A stretch of 64,000 nt of DNA from Panicum virgatum (taxonomy: Eukaryota > Streptophyta > Magnoliopsida > Poales > Poaceae). Positions 21,421-33,013 of the stretch are shown here, one piece after another. The position numbers and the translations under genes were made by a program. The stretch covers positions 52,606,951 through 52,670,950 of the forward strand of contig NC_053138.1 in the NCBI RefSeq assembly GCF_016808335.1. The letters are read 5' to 3'. The first letter of the stretch is position 1; the number at the start of each line of letters is the position of its first letter. Under the pieces are notes generated by a model that saw only the letters and a program-made list of their open reading frames with translations, was not told the DNA's origin and ran no database searches.

Positions 21421-22406
21421 AACTATCTATCCTAATAAATTGGGGCTACAAAATTCGGGAAATATCTCAAGTTCTGAACAACAAAATTAACAAAATCCGA
21501 CTACATCATGCCAAAATCCACTATTCCATTACTACACCACCAACAAGAAAGGGGGAAGGAATACCTGCAGGCCTTCTTGGGTCAACGCCGGGTGGGAGTG
21601 ATGGCTAGGAAGCACAACCAAGAGGCCAGTCACTTAGGTTAGGCTGCATGAAGTGCCATGGCCGCAGCATGCTTCCCCGCCGTCGTGTCTGGGAGAACCA
21701 CTTAGAGGTGTTATGTGGAAGAAAGAAAATTGGAAGTTGGAATGTGCTGCTGACTCCACTCACGAGTAGTCTGAGCATAACAACTTGAGAGCCAAAGCAG
21801 TGTGTGGGGCTGAATGGATATCTAGTGCCTCAATTCCTTAGGTGCTTCCTCATATAAAAATATTGTCTTGAACAGTTGTGGACTGTAATTGATTCCCCTT
21901 TTTTTACACCTTGCACAAGCTTTTAGCTGATATTAATTTTATATGATAATACATGTGCTCTACTATCTATATTTTTGTTAGAAATTTTCATGTACTTTTA
22001 CATTAGGAGCACCGGACCATCCAACCCGCTTGAAGCACTATATATATATTCTCGGGGCTAAATAATTATGACAAACAAGGACGGCAAAATATGCATGGCA
22101 TTTTTCTGTTTGACACTTATGTTTAATTCAGGAAAATAAATAGTCACAAAGTGAAAAATCTAAGAGATGAAATCAGTAATAGTATATGTCATCAATTACT
22201 CCCAGCTGGCTCCCTTACCCTCCATCTCCTATAATTATGAACTTTACAGAATCTTCATTGACAGTTGCTAGGAGCTGAGCACTATGACGCTAACCAAAAA
22301 TCATCATTGATTTTACAATTACTCTTTGCCTTAGCACATTGATTTCTTGGATTCGTCAAATAGCTTTTCCTTAGTATGAACATGTTATGTATATATCAAC
22401 CTGCAG

Positions 22407-22723
22407 ATTTGCAAAGTCTGGGTCTGGGAAGACCTCCTTCAGCAGTATGTTGAGAAGATGGTGGATTACAACAAATCAACAACACGTGACATGGCGATCC
22501 AAGAATTAGCAATAGTCAGGGAGAAACTCAATGCAAGAGAGAAGCAGATCAATGAATTGAAGGAAAAATGCTGGTCCTATGAAGACTATATCGCTGTTGG
22601 TCACTGAGCTGAAGTGTGCTAAAGAACGTCATGTCGCATTTGAAGAATCAGCAAAAGCTAGGGAGGAATTCAAGGCAAGAGACAAGCAGACTAACGAATT
22701 GGCAAAAATAGATGATCATGAAG
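22407..22723 (+). pseudogene. GRF gene exon 2 (fourth zinc ligand and coiled coil), frameshifted
   Basis: Follows acceptor CTGCAG. It begins I-C-K-V-W-V-W-E-D, giving the fourth cysteine and the W-x-x-D-like end of the GRF domain. It then has a charged helix with L-N-A-R-E-K-Q-I-N-E-L heptads. Read straight on, the frame meets TGA at about 22606. The +1 frame opening at 22579 carries on with matching coiled-coil text and reaches the donor GTGAAT at 22724 in the phase exon 3 needs. One extra base between about 22579 and 22605 explains this. Confidence 0.7.
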
Positions 22724-22816
22724 GTGAATTAATTAAACAAACTGGTTATTTATTTCATGCTCCTCACTATTCATGAACTAACTTTGCATAATTTGTTGGA
22801 ATGTTGGCTATTGCAG

Positions 22817-22896
22817 CTTTAGTTGCAACATTTGGTGATATGGCAATTTCCAAAGCCAAGTCAGTTACCAAGGATGATGGTGGATCATCTAGCTAA
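22817..22896 (+). pseudogene. GRF gene exon 3 and stop
   Basis: Follows acceptor TATTGCAG. With the split codon it reads A-L-V-A-T-F-G-D-M-A-I-S-K-A-K-S and ends in serines before TAA at 22894-22896. The phase fits only the shifted frame of exon 2. Confidence 0.62.
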
Positions 22897-23589
22897 ATCT
22901 TGGACGGTTTTCTCTACCACATTTACATTATATTTTGGCTGCTGCTATTTGTAGACCTTTCCCATGCTAAATTCTGTGTTCAATATGTTTCTCTATTAAT
23001 CAAGGAGCTATGGCATGACTGTTTGTGAGATGGCTGGCTGCTATTGACCTGGCGACTCGAGGTGCCTTTCCATGGCTGTTTCGACATCAGAACTATAAAG
23101 TTCCATTGTTGGTCAAGTTAGCATGTGCTGGTGGTCACTGCCGCATTGTTTCATGTATTCTGTTTCTGTTGGTATTTACCTTTATTTTAGTATCTGTTTG
23201 AGACTATATATGTCCTTGTGTCTAATTAGTCCTATTAACATTTGTACCAGGCTATTTGGTATGTCCTGATGTGTGATGTCTTAAGGCTATTTCGTATGTC
23301 CTGATGTGTGATGTACTAAGTATTTGTGTGAAAGACTATGTCCAGGTGCCCATATTATGTATCTTTATGAGACTATGTTTGTCAAATGTATTTCTGGTTT
23401 GTAATTTTTGTAGATATATGCTCAGGTACTTCTTTTCTAGAAAACATTGTAAATCTTGAAGCAAAAGTGGTTAATATGGTTAGGGTCAAATCCATAGATT
23501 TATCTAGGATTTTGCATGGTTGCATGCATATATGTGATTTTTTTTAATGATAGTATTTTAATAGTTAATCACAAAAATAAATGCTGAAT
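22897..23589 (+). other. 3' flank of the GRF gene with a tandem duplication
   Basis: Probably contains the 3' UTR, but no clear polyadenylation signal can be chosen. A unit GGCTATTTGGTATGTCCTGA and the bases after it (about 36 bp) is present twice between about 23251 and 23322. No gene is seen. Confidence 0.4.
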
Positions 23590-23880
23590 AAAAAGAATTG
23601 CAAATATAAGTGTCTGTCGGCTATTCGGTGGCCGACAGGCCTCCTGTCGGCTTTTGAAAAGCTGACAGCCGACGTGGCACTCAGCATGGCGCTGTGGACC
23701 GTGGTCGCCGGATGTTGTCGGCGCCGAGAGAGCCTATCAGCTCCTGGAAGGCTGACAGGTGCCAATCGGGCTGATTGGGTTGTCGGCCAATAAAGGCCAA
23801 CGCCTTAGTCGGCCTTTGGCAGGCCGAATAAACTTGTTGGCCTCCTAGTAGCCGACAGGTCTGTTGGCCATTCGCGTCAA
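23590..23880 (-). mobile_element. GCCGAC-rich inverted sequence, likely end region of a MULE
   Basis: About 290 bp with many GTCGGC/GCCGAC words in both orientations, for example TGTCGGCTATTCGG and GGCCGACAGGCC. On the minus strand it forms, with the sequence up to 23916, an open frame starting M-D-N-L-E-L-I-D-P. The neighbouring MULE transposase reads in the same direction, so this may be the subterminal region of that transposon. No matching sequence is seen beyond 26590. Confidence 0.35.
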
Positions 23881-24184
23881 TCACCGGATCGATCAGCTCA
23901 AGATTATCCATACCTACAAAAAACACATTAAATATAACATCGCATATATAAATGAAATTACTAAACTTAGGAAAGACCAATATACAACTCAAGGTAAATT
24001 CGAACAATAACATGGTACATAAAACTTAGTTCTTAAACGTACACACGCACATAGTTCAAACGCATATAGTCCAACCATACAGCACATAGTTCTTACATGT
24101 ACACACACACATAGTTCAAATGCATATAGTACATCATGGTTACATGTGATAAATGTTACACATAAAATATACACGGCCTTCTTC

Positions 24185-26587
24185 CTACTTCTTCTTAGGG
24201 TTGCGTTGTGGAACACGCCTTTCCGTCGTGCCGTCTACACTCGTATGGGTTGGGTAGCTTTCGCAATCCTTGCGAAGGTGTTCTCCACCGCATGCCAAGC
24301 AATATTTCTCATCACCTCTAGCTTCTGATGCATCCATGTCGTTTCTAATACAACGGCTCTCCCTACGCCCCCGGTGTGTGATCTTGGTCTCCGGATCGGG
24401 TATCCAATCTAGCTCATTCGGAGGGGGTTTAGTAAAATCAGCTAGCGCCCTCCAGCCACGAAGCTCACCACTCCAAGTAGCTTGCACTGACTCCTTCAGA
24501 ATACGGGGACACGTATGTCCCTTCAATTCCAGCCTTTCCATCAGCAGCATAGACATGTGAACAAGGCATATGTAGCAGTTCTGGTTTGTTGTATGAGCAC
24601 ATGCATTTGTTAGTTTCGGACAACAGCTTGCATTCCATTGTTACCATAGAACTGCCAATGCCAACACCTCCCTTCTCACGCACCATCACCTCGAACACGA
24701 AGTCTTGGTTGCCTACGAATTCCACTCGATGTAGCATCACCTTGGCACTTATTTTCTCGAGTATCTCTGTCATGTTCGTGCAATACACCATTTGAGGATT
24801 CTGCACAACGAGTGAGGCTTGCTGAAACCATTCACGAAGATATGCCATTGTTCCTCGAAGAATGCACTCCACAATGGCTACCAAAGGAAGAGAGCGGCAT
24901 GCCATCAGTACCTAGTTGTAAACCTCAGCAAGATTACTTATCATAATTCCAAGCCTCGACCCATCAGTATCCGCAATCAAAGCCCACTTCTCAATTGGCT
25001 CATTTTTAATCCATTCGGAGAAGCATTTCACAGACCTTCCCCCCTTACGCTTCCTAGTGACTCATGCAGGCTCACCATCAATAGGATCTAACCCCGCGGC
25101 TCCTCTTCACGCACCACAACAGGTTTCTTATGAACATCCTCCATATGACTGGTGGTCAGCTTGTCCATGTGGGTCCATATTTCATCAAATTTGCATCGCT
25201 GATTTTGTTTACACAATTTCTTGAAAAGATCCTCCAGCCGCTTGCTTCTGAATTGAGAGTAGAAATTAGCCCCCATATGCCTCATGCACCATCGACTATG
25301 CAGGTCTGGCCAAGCGACATCAACGTTCCTGCTCTCCTGCAATTTCTTCACCGCTGACAATATCCCCTTATGGCGGTCATGAGAACACACACGTTAGGCC
25401 TGTCACAAACCACGGCTCGCTTGATCAGTGAAAGGAACCACAACTAGCTATCAGCGTTCTCTGATTCGACAAATGCAAAAGCAAGAGGCACAACCTTGCC
25501 ATCTGCGTCCACCCCAATGCATGTGAGTAGCTGCCCTTTATACATCCCGGTCAAAAGTGTACCATCGACACAAAGAACTAGTCTGCAATGTTCACCCAAA
25601 GGACCAGAAGGCACGCCGAAGTACCCTATCACCATTTGCATCCTGCTGGTCATCAATATCAATTATAGTTTTCGGGTTCCTACTCTGCAGCAATGCTAGA
25701 AGCTGTGGAAGGTGGTGGTGCGAATTCTTATACGTTCCAAACCTCCACTCCAGCGCCTTCTGCTTCGCTCGCCATGCCATATCATATGATATTTCATATG
25801 TGAATCTAATGGATACAACAAGCATAATCTGAAAAGGTGACATGGAAGTATTCTTCACAATTTCTTCGTACATCACATTAGCCACAAACTTTGTTGTCAT
25901 GTTTTTGTGCATCAGAACGATGCCAGAAAGCTTGCACGAATGCCAAACAATGATTGAAGCCACAAAGTTGCTCTCCCCCTTCGGTAGATAGCCGTGAACC
26001 CGCCATGGACATCCAGGGGAGAGACACTTCACATCGTTTGTGCTCGGGTTGGAAATAACCACCTTGAATGGCTTCTTCTCAGCGAAAGCCCACTTCTTAA
26101 CTGCATGTTGTAGGTGCACCTTATCATTAAATAGTTGACCTCTTGTGATCTCTAGTTGACTATACACCCAGTTACTGCCATGCTCATCGTTAACCGTGAG
26201 CCCATCCATTTCAAAGTTGCCCCAGTCCTTAGGGATGGTACTTTCATTTTCAAAAAATCTACCATCTCGACCTCCAACAAAGGTTCGGTGCTCCTCGTCA
26301 TCTAGCTCCATCTGATCAACAATCCTCTCATCCAGTTCCCCCTGATCAGCATTCATTTCACCGCCAAATTCTTCCACACCATCTTCAACTTCATGCTGAA
26401 CTTGTTCATGGACCACAGGCTGCACCTCGTGCTCCTCTGCAATAGCATTTTCATGGGGCCACTCGATTTCAGCGACTACCTCTGATGCACAAACTCCTCT
26501 GCATAGCTGCATAGTCATATCCACAAATGCACGCCAACATTTTGAGTTCCTCATCTCGTACAGTTCACACTGCCAAACTATGCTCAC
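24185..26587 (-). pseudogene. Mutator-like (MuDR) transposase, broken
   Basis: Pieces in order on the minus strand: 26587-25592 with an acidic N-terminus and the MuDR DNA-binding region (K-C-L-S-P-G-C-P-W-R-V-H, then H-S-C-K); 25662-25444 with the MULE catalytic start C-V-D-G-T-L-L-T-G-M-Y-K-G; 25390-25088 with D-R-H-K-G-I-L and W-P-D-L-H-S-R-W-C-M-R-H; 24905-24465 with a SWIM zinc finger C-x-C...M-P-C-S-H-V; and 24556-24185 with a terminal zinc knuckle C-L-A-C-G-G-E-H-L-R-K-D-C. The order matches full MUDRA-type proteins. Frames change between pieces, and a stop lies near 24912 before the 24905 piece, so it is not functional. A direct repeat of about 59-bp period (near 24028 and 24087) follows the gene. 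Confidence 0.88.
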
Positions 26588-27175
26588 GCTTCCTTGGAAC
26601 TACACCACTAACTTTCATCCTCCAGTGCAATTGGTCCACTTGCAGAAAATTATGCAACCAACCTAAGACATCGGCATGTCACATCTGTAGCAGATTGCTC
26701 ACACTTGTATCTACATAATGAAACTGAAATTGACTTAAATCTACCCCAGAGTCACAATAATTGATGAATCCATTGCCATGATGAACTCTGATATTTACTA
26801 GTTCCGAACTCATCCCTGCTAATGCATCACATGATCTGATATTAGACACCACATCCAACTACTTATTATTTCTTTAAACTAAAAATATTGCTGCTACAAT
26901 CATGTTCTTAAATTCAAATCCCTATGCTGTTATGTTTCTTTAATTTGCACCGACATTAAATATTCAATACTCGTCTATGCATGTTCAAAAATTAGCGAAT
27001 GACCTACACAGTCTAAACTAACATCTTGTAATAATGTATTATACTATTCTAATACTAAACTATTCACCTAAACAAACTAAATCATATGCAATACTAATCT
27101 ATTCTCCTAATCTAATACTAAACTTATCATCTAAACAAATATATAATATTACAATAGTCCACTAAACTAACTAAA
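26588..27175. other. AT-rich unassigned sequence
   Basis: No gene or clear terminal repeat. It lies between the 5' end of the MULE transposase and a hAT terminus, and may hold the lost 5' terminus of the MULE. Confidence 0.3.
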
Positions 27176-28024
27176 CAGTGGCGTAGCCAGGATTTGCAGC
27201 TATGGTGGTCCATTGTCAAAAAAAATTTAACCGCTATAAATTTAGCCTGTCGGTACACAAGTATATGAATTACAAAACATAATTCAGGAAAAAAAGGGCA
27301 TTGAGTTCATAAAATAGATGAGTATAGCTTTCTTTCTTAACATAAAATTGAAATATTGCATACCCATAATAGTTGAAGAACAATATGTCACTACTTCTTC
27401 TTATCAGGCCTGCACCTTCTAATAGCCATGAAAGTGTTGATCATCTCTTCTTCCCTCAATTGTAAGAAGATATCCCGCTCAATAAAAGTCACTAGACAGT
27501 CATCCAGAAGTCTATCACCCATCTTATTTCTCAACTTATTCTTGATAAAGGCCATTGCAAAAAATATCGTTTCAATACTTGCGGTAGCCACCGGTAGAAG
27601 CAATACCAATTTAATAAGTAAATAGACCCAATGATAAACTTTATCCCTCTTTGTTTCAACAAGTTTTACCGAGAGGTCAACAAGATTGTTTAGGCCTTTG
27701 GACATTTCATCTTTTCTCATGTCATCAATAAAGGTTTCAAGTTGCAAATCAAGTCTTAGCAAGTCAGAGCTTGAAAAATCATTAGGATAAAATTCAGCAA
27801 GTCTATGTAGCTTGTTTGCATCAAAAGAAGTGAAGGAATTTGCTGGATTCAAAGCAGCCATACAAGTAAGCAACTCCATATTTACTTCATCAAACCGACT
27901 GTCAAGTTCTTGACTAATTTCATCAATGACTCCAATATATACTTCTCTTCTGAAGTGATCATCATTTGTTTGGTTCTGAGCAAAACGTGCTGATCTTCCA
28001 TACGGCACATAGCTTTGTTCCATT
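27176..28024 (-). pseudogene. hAT transposase C-terminal part with terminal repeat
   Basis: CAGTGGCGTAGCCAGGATTT at 27176 is a typical hAT terminus. Inside it, on the minus strand (28022-27391), lies the C-terminus of a zinc-finger MYM-type hAT protein: R-F-D-E-V-N-M-E-L-L-T-C-M, L-A-E-F-Y-P-N-D-F, and the dimerisation region L-P-V-A-T-A-S-I-E-T with K-N-K-L-R-N-K-M-G-D and L-V-T-F-I-E-R-D-I-F. The catalytic N-terminal half and the other terminus are missing. At about 28025 it abuts unrelated GC-rich DNA. Confidence 0.82.
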
Positions 28025-28279
28025 CTAGGAACTTGAACGGGGTCCGGGGGGTGCGCCGTGGAGCGGGAGGCGGGTCGGGGTCCACTGGACGTCGAGGCCG
28101 ATGACAAGGCGACCCCAGTGGTGGAGGCCCCTGTGGAGCCAGCGCATGGTGGCGACCCAGCGGCTCGCGTCAACGGGGCGCGCGGTGGCGAGCGCGGCAA
28201 AGTGGCGGTCATAGATGCGGACGGTGTAGGCGTCATGGGAGGGCGTGGAGCGGCAGAGGTGGATGGAGACGGAGTCCAT
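28025..28279 (-). pseudogene. Fragment resembling a plant 3'-5' exonuclease (Werner-like) gene
   Basis: An 84-residue frame with Y-T-V-R-I-Y-D-R-H, a W-V-A-T-M-R-W-L-H segment and V-I-G-L-D-V-Q-W-T-P. The last resembles the first exonuclease motif (hydrophobic-x-D-x-E-W) of small plant Werner-exonuclease-like proteins, with Q in place of the catalytic E. Only the N-terminal part is present, and the frame stops where the hAT sequence begins. It is probably a gene scrap carried in a GC-rich mobile segment. The assignment rests on motif memory. Confidence 0.45.
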
Positions 28280-28940
28280 TGCGGTGGTGGTGGGGTTTCT
28301 GCAGCTCGCTCCCTGCCGCTCCCCACCAAGCTCTTCGCGCCTGCGCTCCTCTCCTCGCTGCGACTGCTTCCTCGGCTACCCCGGGATCCACAAGCCCAGG
28401 GAAGTCGCCATGAGTGCTTGGCATGCGCCGCGCCTCCATGACCGCAGCGCGCTCCTGCCCATGTCCAGTGTGCTCCCTGCCAAGCTCTCCGCGGCTCCGG
28501 CGGTGAGGTTTCTGCAGTAATCGCCTCCGCAGTTCACTCCCTACCAAGCTCTCCGCGCCCGCACTCCTCACCTCGCTGCAGTCTGTCCGCCAGAGGCAGA
28601 GCGGCGTGGACGAGGCTGCCGTCCACCAGGCTGCGACGCAGGGCGACGGCGTGCCTAGCTCAGGCTTGGTCCGGACGAGGGAGAAGGGCGCTGACGCGCG
28701 GGCCCAGCAGAGAGATAAAGAGAAGGGGAGGTGATGTTGCAAAAAATATAGTGACACGTGGGGCCCACATGTGCCACATCAGCAAAACCGCTTGACAAAC
28801 CTCTCTGGAATGGTCAAGGGGGGTAATTTGCTTGGTTTTGAGGAGATGAGGGTGTTAATGTCTGGGTTTGGAGTTAGGGAGCTTTTTTAAACTCGGTGAC
28901 AAGTTTGGGGGGCAAAATGAACTTTTCTCTATTATATATA
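28280..28940. other. GC-rich block ending in MULE-like terminal sequence
   Basis: 28280-28735 is GC-rich with long open frames on both strands and no domain I recognise. From about 28770 to 28930 the text GGGGGTAATTTGCTTGG... to GGGCAAAATGAACTTTTCTC resembles a grass MULE terminal repeat. With the exonuclease scrap it could be a Pack-MULE, but no opposite terminus is visible. Confidence 0.3.
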
Positions 28941-29965
28941 CTAGCCTATCAACCCGTGCTCCCGCACGGGCTACTAATTAGAACTAATCTATACTAATTT
29001 CTAAAGCGAGTAAAGGTTTCTACTTAAATTTTTGGTTTGGTCTGTTTTATATCGTTGACAGGTGGGCCTTAGTACATCTTGTATGCGAGTCGGACCACAG
29101 CCCTCCGTCCATAACTCGATCACGTAGATCCCTATACAAAATAATGTACGTGCAACTAGACGTATCCGATATTTATACTAACTTTGCCAGTAGCAATGCT
29201 CGGGCATATTTGCCTATATAAAAATAAAGCTTATAGCTAATAATTATAATTATGTATCTTTCCCTTTTTCATCTATTAAATATTCTAACACATGCTCTAA
29301 AATACATATTTATCATTATCTAGTTGCAATAGATTTTATTTTGCATCACACTTTCATGTATGTTTGATATATATTTAATTGAACCATTTGTTTATGAATT
29401 AGTATTCTTATCTCTTCCATCATACATGAATATATGGTAAAACATATCGTGGGTAGTATTTTATATAAATAATAATATAAATAATATATTAATAATAATA
29501 GAAATAGTAATTTAGAATTTTCTATTGGTGCACTTTAATATTTTATTATAACTATATAATTTTGATTCAGATTTAGGAGTTACTTTATAATAATGATATA
29601 ATTGGATAATTTATATGCAAATTAGGTGGTTATTTGTATTATTTTTATAACGGCATATGTGGCTAATTTACATGAAGATTAGGGGGTTACTTTAGAATTT
29701 TTTTATAATGACAGAGGTGGGTAATTTAGATACATATTTAGGCTGTTACTTTATTCTATTTTCATAATAGCAGATGTGGGTAATTTATTTGGATAGATAA
29801 TAGATCCAATGGCTATTATGATTAGAGTTGTCGGATTGATGACCGGATATTTCTAATTTTTGTGAGAATTTCTAGGATTTCTCTATTTTTGTAGGGTGTC
29901 TACCTAGGATCTTAGATGGCTTCGATTAGAGGCTTGAATGGAGCATCCAGTTAGTAATAGTAAGA
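28941..29965 (-). mobile_element. Helitron copy C, complete, non-autonomous
   Basis: Minus-strand 5' end TCTTACTATTACTAACTGG at 29965 (host A before) and 3' end CTAG at 28944-28941 (host T after). Ten bases upstream of CTAG is the hairpin GCCCGTGC-GGGA-GCACGGG. Length is 1,025 bp. This is the only copy in the window with both termini and an intact hairpin, and it defines the family. Confidence 0.92.
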
Positions 29966-32094
29966 TGGCACCAACTTCCTTTGTGTATGGCGTCATGGAC
30001 CCATCAAATAGCTCATACAACACTTAAAATACTTTAGATTTTTTATGAACTAGCGTTAATTCTTATGAAAATTACTAGCATTTGCACAATTTCACTTGGG
30101 TCAGTGACATCTCGGGAGCCACGACAGTGTAGGTGATCTTGGAGTATCTTACCATCTTGGATTTGGTTCAGTCTCAACAGATTACTTCTGAGGACACCTT
30201 TTTGAGGCGCTGGTCCTCTGACCAGCAATACTCTGCTTCATCTGCATATCTCAATATACGAATCCTGCACCAAACCGCAGGTGCCCGATAAGGCCACGTT
30301 GCCCGTTAACCCGATAGCCATCGGATCTAACAAAAACACGATATGGACCGTCCGATTAGGGTTCGTGGCGGGTGTCTCACCCGTTAAGCCGTCTAAGGGT
30401 CGCGAATCCTTGCGAACCCGCTCGCGGCCCGTACCTCGCTCCTCCTCCCAGTGTGGGCGTCGCCGCCGCGGGCAGCGGGCAGCGGGCGTGGGTTCGATCT
30501 CCACCAGGCTTTCCCCGGCGACCCCGCGCAGACGGGGTGCGGGCGCGCAAACCCGACCACTCCGGTCGTGGCCATCTCGGCATGGGTGGGCCCCAACAGC
30601 CACTGCGACCCCAGCGCGGCCGGCAGTGCAGGCATGGGCTCGACCTCTACCAAGCTTTCCCCAACTACGCTGTAACATTCGGCTACCTTGCCGTCGGCCT
30701 GACCCCGACTTGGTCACCAACCTTCGACCTCCAACCAGCATGAAGCCCGTGGGTGGTGAGCATCAGATGTCATTGCCTCTCCGTGTTTGTCTGTATGAGT
30801 ACATACGCCGGCACCGCGAGTGGATGTGCATGACGACTATGAGCCAAGCATCGAGATGCTGTTCCTCCCTTCCCAGACCGCTGACTGCCCGACTCAATAA
30901 CCCTAATGTGTGCTGAATCACTATCCCAAATGCTTGAGCTGACAGATACAAACAGTGTTCTTAAAGTCTTCAACCCTCCATCTCCATAGATAATTTGTTC
31001 CTCCTTCGATTTGTTGCAAGGAAATTGCAGATATCCTTTTTCCTTTGAATTTTAGTATCCAACACTGTCGAAGATTGCAAATATACCATGCTGCCAAGTT
31101 AAGCATACTTAGGATACAACAAACAACAAGAAAAATTAAATAATATTGAAGGGAAGCATGCTTAGCATACATATAAACTAGCTAGATATTTACCGGCAAT
31201 GCCAATACCACTGTCTGGTCTGCTTCATACTAGATCATTTACTTAATATTAATCCTAGAAGGATGCCATTATAGCATGTACTATACGTGATGGCAGAAGA
31301 TCATTTCAGACACAGTTGTTTGGTCTGACTCCGTTAAATTGTATTATTTAGATCCAACAACTTTCCATATTCAAAGTTAAAATCTGAACTCTGAAGTGGA
31401 AGTAGAAAGGTGTCCCAAGAAGAGCAAGCCTTAAGAGAACAAATCAGCTTTTCCAAAACGAGAAGGCACAATGTACTTAGCCATGAAATTGTCCTTGGTT
31501 TGAAGAGAATACTCAGGATAACTGACAAATTCTTTAATTACTGATAATGTAGTGATTCATAATTATCCGTACAAAGCATGTAGGATGCGGCTCAGGTGTG
31601 ACAACTGACAAATTTGTCACTCTTGCTTGTTCTTGAATTGGTGATCAATGATGAACTATGGAGCAGACGCAAGCAACCAGTTATATTCTCTTGCAGCTTT
31701 CCGTCGTCAGTTTGGTGATGACAGTGATCCATACTTGGCAAACTTGCATGCCCTTATCCAGTAGTCTGTAATCTTCAACAAAAGAACATAACTTTGCTTG
31801 GAGGCAATTTAGATGCAGGCATGCAGTTGTTGTATTCAGCTTCTAAAACAAAATTTACCTTCCTTTGAATGTTCAGACCTAAATCTCCATGCTATGGTAG
31901 TACAATAAAATTTCTTATTGTACTGATGGTTAAATTAAAAAAATCACTGTCACACCTAGAATTATAGCCGTCAGAAGAATACCGGTTGTACCACTAGCAA
32001 CTCAAGGTTAACAGACCAATACAGATTATTAAGGCCTTGCCGGCTCCAATAACCACATATCGATGTATGAGCATTGATATTTTGAATCCTATAC
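29966..32094. other. Unassigned sequence with a GC-rich island (about 30290-30740)
   Basis: The island has open frames on several frames of both strands, as GC-rich DNA does. Two related segments (GTGGGTTCGATCTCCACCAG at about 30488 and CATGGGCTCGACCTCTACCA at about 30633) show an internal duplication of about 145-bp period. The region after 30760 is AT-rich. No domain is recognisable. Confidence 0.35.
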
Positions 32095-32826
32095 TGGCCC
32101 TCAAGGGAGGGCGCGGCAAAGCTGCGCATCTGTTTCTAGTAAGTCACTCTTCGTCGGTCAGACTGCATTGCAGGGAGCCAAAGTACTAAGGAAGACTAAG
32201 GCACCTCCAAAATGTAAGTTCTTTGGGTGGACTGTCCTGCACAATCGGTGTTGGACCGCTCATCTGCGTTACCGGCACAACTTGCAAGATGCCAAGACCA
32301 CGACAGGTGCAACATTTGTGATCAAGGTTCTGAAACTTTGGATCATCTCCTGGTACAATGCTCCTTCAACAGAGATGTGTGGCATCGTCTGCTCAATCCG
32401 CTTGGTCTCTAGTCGCTCGTTCCTAGTGCAAATGAGTTCAGTTTCGTCGACTGGTGGGTTACATCTCGTAAGTGCCTGCCAAAAGACCACAATAAAGCTT
32501 TTGATTCATTTGTGCTACTCGTTGCCTGGATGATTTGGAAAGAGTAACTCGAGGGTGTTCGACAGGAAGGCTGTTATGCCGTGGGTGCTTGCGGATTCCA
32601 TTCTAGAGGAGGGGAAGGTTTGGGGAATGGCTGGTTTTGCGGTTGTTTGTACTCCCCAGGTTGCTAGGTCGCAATTTGTCTCCAAGTAATATAGCCCTAG
32701 GTTGCGTCTAGGCTGATTTCTTTCCCTTCACGGCGCGGTCCGTGGTGGTTTCGAACAAGCCTTTTGTACTTTGTTTCCTTCCTCCTCTTAACGAAACACG
32801 TGCTAAGGCACGTTCTAAAAAAAATT
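32095..32826 (+). mobile_element. LINE (L1-type) 3' end
   Basis: The sequence encodes, across two frames, the zinc-binding region found after plant LINE reverse transcriptases: K-A-P-P-K-C-K-F-F-G-W near 32200, then C-N-I-C-D-Q-G-S-E-T-L-D-H-L-L-V-Q-C and V-W-H-R-L-L. A 3' UTR follows and ends in a short poly(A) at about 32817-32824. It is 5'-truncated, as most LINE copies are. The frame breaks near 32300. Confidence 0.72.
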
Positions 32827-33013
32827 ACTAGCATTAAATAGAGCTAGAAGGTAATTTTTCTTAGCTACTAATTTGATTTAAAAATCCCAGAATGACTTCC
32901 TTTATGGATGGAGTGAGTGGTATGTATCTCAATTCAATCCGTCGGAAGACAAATGCTGGCAAGTACTTGACCACTAACTCCGAAATCCAAGAATCAACGA
33001 TGCTTTTTTTTTT

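Larger units (their letters stand above)
20192..22406 (+). other. Intron 1 of the GRF gene, with two Stowaway-like MITEs
   Basis: 2.2 kb, AT-rich, bounded by GTAAGC and CTGCAG. It contains the insertions listed separately and a short MITE-like scrap (GGTCCTGTTTGGGACAACTC near 20540). No other gene is seen. Confidence 0.65.
8551..22896 (+). pseudogene. GRF-type zinc-finger gene, split by a Copia insertion and frameshifted
   Basis: A host gene in four pieces: exon 1 before (8551-8652) and after (20066-20191) a Copia element, exon 2 (22407-22723) and exon 3 (22817-22896). Skipping the element and one TSD copy restores an uninterrupted exon 1 of 76 codons. It encodes C-A-C, then R-T-S, then N-P-G-R-R-F-F-T-C, and exon 2 opens with I-C-K-V-W-V-W-E-D. 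This is the C-x-C...PGRRFxxC...C-x-x-W-x-[DE] pattern of GRF zinc fingers, known as nucleic-acid binding modules in topoisomerase III, NEIL3 and many small plant proteins. Exon 2 continues as a charged, heptad-like coiled-coil region; exon 3 gives a short tail ending in a serine run. Exon junctions have GT/AG ends and consistent phase. The expected product is about 208 residues. The Copia lies opposite to the gene, and exon 2 has a separate frameshift, so a full protein is unlikely. The target process is unknown. Confidence 0.78.

Noticed and set aside
24028..24140. CRISPR-like or satellite array
   Set aside because: Only two imperfect copies of a unit of about 59 bp; this is a simple tandem duplication.
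30281..30916. Plus-strand frame of 211 codons in a GC-rich island
   Set aside because: Other frames on both strands are equally open over the same bases, and no motif is recognisable. Kept only as unassigned sequence.
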